From: JAJXWB01 sp039808645
GTDB lineage: Bacteria > Pseudomonadota > Alphaproteobacteria > Rhizobiales > Beijerinckiaceae
Length of the DNA: 10,454 bases
Assembly: GCA_039808645.1 (NCBI GenBank)
Contig: JBDHTL010000123.1
Coordinates: 1 to 10,454, forward strand
Direction of reading: 5' to 3'
In this document: piece after piece, positions 6,480-10,454 of the stretch
How positions within the stretch are numbered: position 1 is the stretch's first letter
How the letters are laid out: each line of letters starts with the position of its first letter
Position numbers and translations under genes: made by a program
The notes under the pieces: model-generated
Databases searched by the model: none
What the model was told of the DNA's origin: nothing
The model's input: the letters and a program-made list of their open reading frames with translations, nothing else

Positions 6480-6710
6480 TCACTTCATCACGAAGAGGAG
6501 CAGGATCGCGACGAGGAACGCGAAGATGCCGAGACCTTCGGCGAGCGCCGCGCCGATGAACGCGCGACCGAACTGGGCGTCCGAAGCCGACGGGTTGCGC
6601 AGCGCGCCCGAGAGGAAGTTGCCGAAGATGAGACCGACGCCGACGGCGGCGGCGCCCATGCCGATCGCCGCGAGACCGGCGCCGATGTACTTGGCTGCAA
6701 CTGGATCCAT
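6480..6710 (-). CDS. atpE: F0F1 ATP synthase subunit c
   Basis: AtpE forms the proton-driven rotor ring in the membrane. The 76-residue protein is a helical hairpin. Helix 1 (about 8-34) is rich in glycine and alanine (GMGAAAVGVG). The polar loop ALRNPSA (36-42) contacts F1, and helix 2 carries the proton-binding glutamate E58 (AALAEGLGIFAF). The residues of sodium-binding c rings are not apparent around E58, so a proton-coupled ring is expected. A very good ribosome site, AAGGAG (6718-6723 on the - strand), lies 7 nt before the ATG. This fits the need for many c copies per complex. A strong hairpin lies directly after the stop. Confidence 0.97.
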   Translation of the reverse strand: MDPVAAKYIGAGLAAIGMGAAAVGVGLIFGNFLSGALRNPSASDAQFGRAFIGAALAEGLGIFAFLVAILLLFVMK

Positions 6711-6723
6711 TTGAATGCTCCTT
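6711..6723 (-). promoter_or_regulatory. strong ribosome binding site of atpE
   Basis: Read on the - strand, AAGGAG (6723 to 6718) is a near-perfect Shine-Dalgarno sequence 7 nt before the atpE ATG. It is the best ribosome site of the operon, consistent with the high c-subunit stoichiometry. Confidence 0.75.
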
Positions 6724-6772
6724 CAGGAGTTTTGTGGGCGACTATCTGTTGTTGTGGCGCAAGCGCCTTTTG

Positions 6773-7534
6773 TCAGTGGCCCGGGTGAATCGCGTCGTTG
6801 AGATAGACGCAAGTGAGAATGGCGAAGACGTAAGCCTGCAGGAACGCCACCAGCAGCTCCAGCGCGCTGAGCGCGACGATGCCGAGCAGCGGCAGCGGCG
6901 AGATCACGGAATAGACGCCCGCGCCGAGCAGCATGGCGACGAAGCCGCCGAACACCTTCAGCGTGATGTGGCCCGCCAGCATGTTGGCGAAGAGACGAAC
7001 CGACAGGGTGATGGGGCGCGCGACGAAGGAGATGATCTCGATCAGGACGATGAACGGCAGAAGGACCGGCGTCACGCCCGACGGCACGAAGAGATGCAGG
7101 AAATGCGCGCCGTGCTTGTAGAAGCCGTAAATGATGACCGTGCCGATCACCAGCGCCGCGAAGGCGAAGGTGACGACGATCTGGCTGGTGACCGTGAAGG
7201 CGCCGGGGATGAGGCCGATCAGGTTCGAGAACAGCACGAACATGAAGAGCGAGAAGACGAAGGGGAAGAAACGCATGCCCGCGTCGCCCGTCGTGTCGCG
7301 CACGGTGGAGGCGACAAATTCGTAGGCCATTTCGGCTGCGGCCTGCAGCCGCGTCGGCACGATGTGGCGGCCGTTTGTCGACAGCACCATCAGCGCGGTG
7401 ATCGCGAGGAACACGACCAGCATGAACAGCGAGGCATTGGTGAAGGAGGCGTCGACCCCGCCGAGGCGCAGATCGAACAGGCGGTTGATGTTGAACTGAT
7501 GGATCGGATCGATCCCTTGCGATTCAGCCGCCAC
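6773..7534 (-). CDS. atpB: F0F1 ATP synthase subunit a
   Basis: Subunit a is the stationary membrane protein with the two proton half-channels that face the c ring. The 253-residue length and several long hydrophobic segments are normal. The N-terminal DPIHQFNINRLFDL motif is typical of alphaproteobacteria. The essential arginine is R180 in RPITLSVRLFANMLAGH, equivalent to Arg210 of E. coli, and the C-terminal helices end with AYVFAILTCVYLNDAIH. The start codon is GTG at 7534, with AAGGG about 7 nt upstream on the - strand; this start leaves the usual short N-terminus. It lies 42 nt behind atpI and 62 nt before atpE. Confidence 0.97.
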   Translation of the reverse strand: MAAESQGIDPIHQFNINRLFDLRLGGVDASFTNASLFMLVVFLAITALMVLSTNGRHIVPTRLQAAAEMAYEFVASTVRDTTGDAGMRFFPFVFSLFMFVLFSNLIGLIPGAFTVTSQIVVTFAFAALVIGTVIIYGFYKHGAHFLHLFVPSGVTPVLLPFIVLIEIISFVARPITLSVRLFANMLAGHITLKVFGGFVAMLLGAGVYSVISPLPLLGIVALSALELLVAFLQAYVFAILTCVYLNDAIHPGH

Positions 7535-7576
7535 GGTCTCACCCTTCTTGTCGTCGCCGGCATGGGCCGGCCCGCT

Positions 7577-7915
7577 TCACGTCTTGCCGTTTCCACCGCG
7601 CTTGCCTGCCGCGGGGCCGGCGGACATGCGGTAGATGTTCCAAAATCCCGCGACCGTTCCGAGCGCGAGAAAAATCAACAAAAGCGCCGGCGTCGTGTTC
7701 AGCCACGAATCCAGCTGCCAGCCCATTACCGCACTCACGCCGACCGCGCCGACGAATTCGCCCAGCGCCCGCATGCCCTGGCTCATCGCCCGGCCTGTCG
7801 AGCCGTCGAGCGGCGTCTCGACCGCCGCCTTCTCGGGAGCCTGACCGCTCTCGGCGAGCTTCTGCGACAAAGCCGCCAGCCGCGCCTTCAGCTCAGCATC
7901 GTCGCCGTCCGCCAT
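7577..7915 (-). CDS. atpI: ATP synthase protein I (AtpI/AtpZ family)
   Basis: A small membrane protein that leads many F0 operons; it is linked to assembly of the c ring or to cation transport, but is not a subunit of the finished enzyme. The protein has 112 residues with a charged N-terminal half. Two predicted membrane helices follow at about 51-67 (GEFVGAVGVSAVMGWQ) and 76-95 (PALLLIFLALGTVAGFWNIY). They are joined by LDSWLNTTP, a motif expected for the family. The basic tail is GKRGGNGK. The ATG at 7915 is chosen because GGAGG lies 5 nt upstream and the family-like MADGDDAELKARLAAL starts there. The open frame continues to 8056, but that stretch looks like leader DNA. It is the first gene of the operon. 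Confidence 0.9.
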   Translation of the reverse strand: MADGDDAELKARLAALSQKLAESGQAPEKAAVETPLDGSTGRAMSQGMRALGEFVGAVGVSAVMGWQLDSWLNTTPALLLIFLALGTVAGFWNIYRMSAGPAAGKRGGNGKT

Positions 7916-8279
7916 GCGCGCCTCCACCGGACACTGCCCGGCGCGATCCACGCGCCCGCCGAAGCGAGCGGCGGTCCGATCCGGCCGAACTGCCGAGTTT
8001 CCGGGGAATCGACGCGGATCGAGACGATCACGCCCCTTTGAAAACGCGCGCACCATATTGTCGGGCCCCTATCCTGTCAAGGATAGGCGGCGACCGCGTA
8101 CTAAATTGATTTTGTTGGATTTTCATGCATTCGACGGGCCATTGAACCATCGTATCAGACACGCGGCCGGGCCGCCGCGCCGCAATCCCGCCTCTATGCT
8201 GTGGTTCCGCATGGATCGCGTCGCCTTGCCGACGGCGGGCGGGACTTGCTAAAAAGCCGCCTCTCTAAAAGGTTGGACC
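7916..8279. other. divergent intergenic region between atpI and the exported-protein gene
   Basis: This 364-bp gap holds the atp promoter (8052-8080) and the atpI leader of roughly 130 nt. A relatively AT-rich patch follows at 8100-8130, then about 115 bp before the + strand gene. For the + strand I see only a weak candidate: a -10-like TATCAG (8153-8158) with a poor -35 (TTCGAC, 8130-8135). Open frames across the gap on both strands show no family features and look non-coding. Confidence 0.5.
8052..8080 (-). promoter_or_regulatory. candidate sigma-70 promoter of the F0 atp operon
   Basis: On the - strand, a perfect -35 box TTGACA (8080 to 8075), preceded by CC as often seen in alphaproteobacteria, is followed after 17 bp by TATGGT (8057 to 8052), four of six bases matching the -10 consensus. 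Transcription would start near 8045, about 130 nt before the atpI ATG. The -35 box overlaps an 8-bp inverted repeat, CCTATCCT (8068-8075) and AGGATAGG (8080-8087). Confidence 0.6.
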
Positions 8280-8741
8280 ATGTTCGCTGTACCGCCTTCC
8301 CTGCGCGCCAAGACGCTGACCCGCGGCCTCGCCGCCGGCGCCTTTCTCGCCCTGTCGTCCGCGTCGGCCCTGGCCGACTGCCAGACCGACATCCAAGGCT
8401 ACATGAAGCGCCGCGACGCCATCATCGCGCAATTGAAGGGCATGCAGAAAGGCGGCAAGAAGCAGCTCGATCCGGCTGCGGCCTGTCCGAAATTCCGCTC
8501 GCTCTCGAGCGTGATGAGCGAGACGGTCGCCTATTTCGAGAAGAACAAGGAATGGTGCCAGATCCCGGATAATTTCGTGGACGGCGCCAAGCAGCAGCGG
8601 GCGCAATTCGCCAAGACCGCGGGCCAGGCCTGCGGCATCGCCGCCAAGATCGAGAAGATGAAGAAGCAGGCCGAGCAGCAGGCGGCCCAGGGCGGCGCGA
8701 TGGGCTCGCAAGTCCAGCAGATGCCGCGCGGACCGCTGTGA
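8280..8741 (+). CDS. exported four-cysteine protein of unknown function
   Basis: A 153-residue protein with a clear Sec signal peptide: a basic N-terminus (SLRAKTLTR), a hydrophobic core (GLAAGAFLALSSASA) and a likely cleavage after ALA at residue 32. The sequence before C34 (LAD) is not a lipobox, so a soluble periplasmic protein is expected. The mature part is helical and charged, with four cysteines (C34, C69, C93, C118) that could form two disulfides. Notable stretches are PAAACPKF (66-73) and FEKNKEWCQIPDNF (86-99). The C-terminus is a lysine- and glutamine-rich helix ending in a flexible tail. It resembles small conserved periplasmic proteins of rhizobia from memory, but no function is known to me. 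AAAAGG (8267-8272) is the ribosome site. The stop overlaps the ubiA start (GTGA), suggesting coupled translation. Confidence 0.88.
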   Translation: MFAVPPSLRAKTLTRGLAAGAFLALSSASALADCQTDIQGYMKRRDAIIAQLKGMQKGGKKQLDPAAACPKFRSLSSVMSETVAYFEKNKEWCQIPDNFVDGAKQQRAQFAKTAGQACGIAAKIEKMKKQAEQQAAQGGAMGSQVQQMPRGPL

Positions 8742-9673
8742 GTCCAGCCGAGTCGGGGCCGCATCTCCTTCCCGATTCCGTCGCCCGCCATCCGGCGCTC
8801 CGCTTCGCGCCGGCCTGGGCCGTCCCTTACGTCCAGCTTGCGCGAATCGACCGGCCGATCGGCTGGTGGCTGCTTCTGCTGCCGTGCTGGCAATCGAGCG
8901 CGCTGGCGAGCGCCGCGGCCGGCCGCGCGCCCGATTTCCTACATTTGCTGCTGTTCCTGATCGGCGCCGTCGCCATGCGCGGCGCGGGCTCGACCTACAA
9001 TGATCTGGTCGACCGCCGGATCGACGCGCAGGTGGAGCGCACGCGCGGCCGCCCCCTGCCCTCCGGCCGCGTGACGCCGCTGCAGGCCAAGGTCTTCGTC
9101 GTCCTGCAATGCCTGGTCGGCCTCGCCGTCCTGCTGTCCTTCCGCGATCCCTTCACGATCGCGCTCGGCTTCGGCTCGCTCCTGATCGTCCTCGCCTATC
9201 CCTTCATGAAGCGGGTCACCTCGTGGCCGCAGGCCGCGCTCGGGCTGGCGTTCGCCTGGGGCGGGCTGATGGGATGGGCGGCGATCTTCGGCTCGCTCGC
9301 CGCCCCGGCCTTTCTCGTCTATGCGGCCGCGATCTTCTGGACGATCGGCTACGACACGATCTACGCGCTGCAGGACATTCGCGACGACGCCATCGCCGGC
9401 GTGCGCTCGACCGCACGGCTGTTCGGAGACCATGTGAAAGCGGCCGTCGGGCTGATGTATGCCGCAGCCGTCGGACTGTCCGCGCTGGCCGTGCACTTGG
9501 CCGGCGTCTCGCCGCTGGCCTATGCCGGCGTCGCCGCCTTCGCCACGCATCTCGCCTGGCAGACCGCGACCATCGATCCGCAGGACAAGGATCGGGCTCT
9601 GCTGCTGTTCCGGTCCAACCGGAACGCGGGCCTGCTGCTGTTTGCGGGCTATCTGGCGGCGGCGCTCGTCTGA
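8738..9673 (+). CDS. ubiA: 4-hydroxybenzoate polyprenyltransferase
   Basis: UbiA attaches the polyprenyl tail to 4-hydroxybenzoate, the first membrane step of ubiquinone synthesis. The protein has 311 residues and many membrane helices. Both magnesium/diphosphate-binding aspartate motifs of the UbiA superfamily are present: NDLVDRRID (88-96) and DTIYALQDIRDD (206-217). The N-terminal YVQLARIDRPIGWWLLLLPCWQS is typical of bacterial UbiA rather than of protohaem or chlorophyll-type members. The start is GTG at 8738, inside the stop of the preceding gene, with no good ribosome site of its own; coupling to upstream translation is likely. It converges with the DUF6101 gene, with 28 bp between their stops and no clear terminator hairpin there. 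Confidence 0.95.
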   Translation: MSPAESGPHLLPDSVARHPALRFAPAWAVPYVQLARIDRPIGWWLLLLPCWQSSALASAAAGRAPDFLHLLLFLIGAVAMRGAGSTYNDLVDRRIDAQVERTRGRPLPSGRVTPLQAKVFVVLQCLVGLAVLLSFRDPFTIALGFGSLLIVLAYPFMKRVTSWPQAALGLAFAWGGLMGWAAIFGSLAAPAFLVYAAAIFWTIGYDTIYALQDIRDDAIAGVRSTARLFGDHVKAAVGLMYAAAVGLSALAVHLAGVSPLAYAGVAAFATHLAWQTATIDPQDKDRALLLFRSNRNAGLLLFAGYLAAALV

Positions 9674-9701
9674 GCGCGGAGCGGGCGGCGCGTGACGAAG
9701 C

Positions 9702-10115
9702 TCAACTCCGGGCGATGATCTCGCGTTCGCCGGCATGGACCGGCATGTCGCCCTTCGCGCCCGGCTTGCGCAGGGCGCAGCGGAACGGCCGGCGGCCCAG
9801 CAGGGGCGAGCCGCGGCGGCGCGGCGCGCGGGCGCGGACGAACAGCGCGCCGCAGCGCCATTCCAGCGCGTGGAAATCCTCCGGCGCGCGCTCGACCAGG
9901 CGCGGCAGGCCGAGGCTGGCGCTCCAGTAGCGCCAAGCCGCGACCGCCTCGCGCTCGTCCTCCGTCTGGACTAGCGTGGCGACCTGGATTGGATCGTCGT
10001 GGACCATCCGCACGCGGTAGAGAAACCGGCCGTCGCGCTCCTCGACGCCGATGGCCAGACCCTGCCATTCGACGCGGGCGGCGGTCGTCGGGACGGAAGC
10101 GGCGCGAGCGGACAT
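9702..10115 (-). CDS. DUF6101 family protein (unknown function)
   Basis: A 137-residue protein of unknown function. Its C-terminus, APRRRGSPLLGRRP (97-110) followed by GEREIIARS (129-137), matches the arginine-rich segment and the conserved ending that I recall for DUF6101 proteins of Hyphomicrobiales. The middle (FLYRVRMVHDDPIQVATLV, 31-49, and AWRYWSASLGLPRLVE, 60-75) also fits. Members I recall are longer, about 180-190 residues, so this one may be short at the N-terminus. The ATG at 10115 is chosen because GAGG lies 5 nt upstream on the - strand. The open frame extends to 10310, but that stretch does not look protein-like. In related genomes this family lies beside ubiA, as here. There is no signal peptide or membrane segment. 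Confidence 0.75.
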   Translation of the reverse strand: MSARAASVPTTAARVEWQGLAIGVEERDGRFLYRVRMVHDDPIQVATLVQTEDEREAVAAWRYWSASLGLPRLVERAPEDFHALEWRCGALFVRARAPRRRGSPLLGRRPFRCALRKPGAKGDMPVHAGEREIIARS

Positions 10116-10380
10116 GGAAACCTCAGGCAAGATGTCGTCTTGCCGGCGATCCTGACGCCGCACGGGGGCCAAAAGCCCTAACCGGAAGGGTGAAATCCCC
10201 GTAAACGCAATGACTTGGTCGACGGGACCTGAAACCGACCGCTCAAATTCGACAAAATCGCGCAGGGGTTCGGGCCGGACAGACGACCAGCGACCGCAAC
10301 CCGCCCGCATGAGGCCCGATGCCGAAAATTCGCGCCGGTCGCGGCTTGCGTCGCAGGCGTCGCGGCCCTAGGACGCCCAC
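10116..10380. other. divergent intergenic region with a possible folded element
   Basis: This 265-bp gap separates the DUF6101 gene from a + strand gene. ACGGGG (10162-10167) can pair with CCCCGT (10197-10202), enclosing a small GGGC/GCCC hairpin (10166-10178) and a CC-GGAA-GG mini-loop (10182-10189); the first two pairings partly compete for the same bases. Further right, GGTCG (10217-10221) can pair with CGACC (10236-10240). It does not match any riboswitch class I know well. No convincing promoter boxes were found on either strand. Confidence 0.4.
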
Positions 10381-10454
10381 ATGTCCCCGACCGCCGCCGC
10401 CGCCTCCCTCGTCGATATCGCCCGCCTGCTCGACGCCGTCGCGGCGGAGGCCGG
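10381..10454 (+). CDS. start of a gene cut by the window edge, possibly an inositol-monophosphatase-type protein
   Basis: ATG at 10381 opens a frame to the window end, giving MSPTAAAASLVDIARLLDAVAAEAG. AGGA (10370-10373) lies 7 nt upstream as a ribosome site. The amphipathic alanine-rich N-terminal helix ending in EAG is compatible with inositol-monophosphatase/CysQ-type proteins, which lie near ubiA–DUF6101 in related genomes, but 24 residues cannot prove this. A PmbA/TldD-type peptidase is another candidate from the same neighbourhood. Confidence 0.5.
   Translation, partial: MSPTAAAASLVDIARLLDAVAAEA

Noticed and set aside
6734..8041. A 435-codon + strand frame opposite atpB and atpI.
   Set aside because: It mirrors atpB and atpI; the composition (Asp, Glu, Arg, His, Gln) is that of antisense of membrane-protein codons, with no domain seen.
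7916..8056. N-terminal extension of atpI to 8056.
   Set aside because: It would cover the leader and part of the -10 region of the likely promoter, and the in-frame ATG at 7915 has a strong GGAGG site and a family-like N-terminus.
10338..10366. Repeated GTCGCGGC segments before the last gene, considered as a binding-site repeat.
   Set aside because: Two short GC-rich direct repeats are expected by chance at this base composition.
1..10454. A defence system, prophage, transposon gene, CRISPR array, tRNA or rRNA.
   Set aside because: No integrase, transposase or repeat-spacer pattern, and no tRNA- or rRNA-like sequence was seen; genes are core metabolism with even composition.

Overview
The window is a high-GC chromosomal segment from an alphaproteobacterium. 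I place it in the Hyphomicrobiales (Rhizobiales), possibly near Methylocystaceae/Beijerinckiaceae. This rests on gene content, not on a database match: an F0-only atp operon with paired b' and b genes and no F1 genes behind it, a glycine dehydrogenase split into GcvPA and GcvPB, and a ubiA–DUF6101 neighbourhood. No phage, transposase, CRISPR or defence genes are visible. This is mostly core metabolism, and the unusual material lies between the genes.

Region 1 (1-4972, + strand) is the glycine cleavage operon. A short possible 3' end of an upstream gene is followed by a candidate promoter and a tandem two-aptamer glycine riboswitch. Then come gcvT (TTG start), gcvH, gcvPA and gcvPB. Together with a lipoamide dehydrogenase encoded elsewhere, these make the whole glycine decarboxylase complex: P is a GcvPA/GcvPB heteromer, H carries the lipoyl arm, and T passes the one-carbon unit to tetrahydrofolate. 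A 111-bp palindromic element with perfect 23-bp inverted arms fills the gcvH–gcvPA gap.

Region 2 (4973-5379) holds a small gene of unknown function (85 aa) and a strong bidirectional terminator. The terminator separates it from the convergent ATP synthase operon.

Region 3 (5380-8080, - strand) is the F0 operon. In transcription order it is atpI, atpB (a), atpE (c), atpF' (b') and atpF (b), read from a good sigma-70-type promoter near 8052-8080. Strong GC hairpins sit after atpE and at the end of the operon. The products form the membrane proton channel and the peripheral stalk; the F1 genes are expected elsewhere, as is usual for alphaproteobacteria.

Region 4 (8280-9673, + strand) is a two-gene unit. 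An exported four-cysteine protein of unknown function overlaps, by GTGA, ubiA, the 4-hydroxybenzoate polyprenyltransferase of ubiquinone synthesis. Converging on ubiA is a DUF6101 protein (9702-10115, -). After a 265-bp divergent intergenic region, the first 24 codons of another + strand gene run off the right edge.
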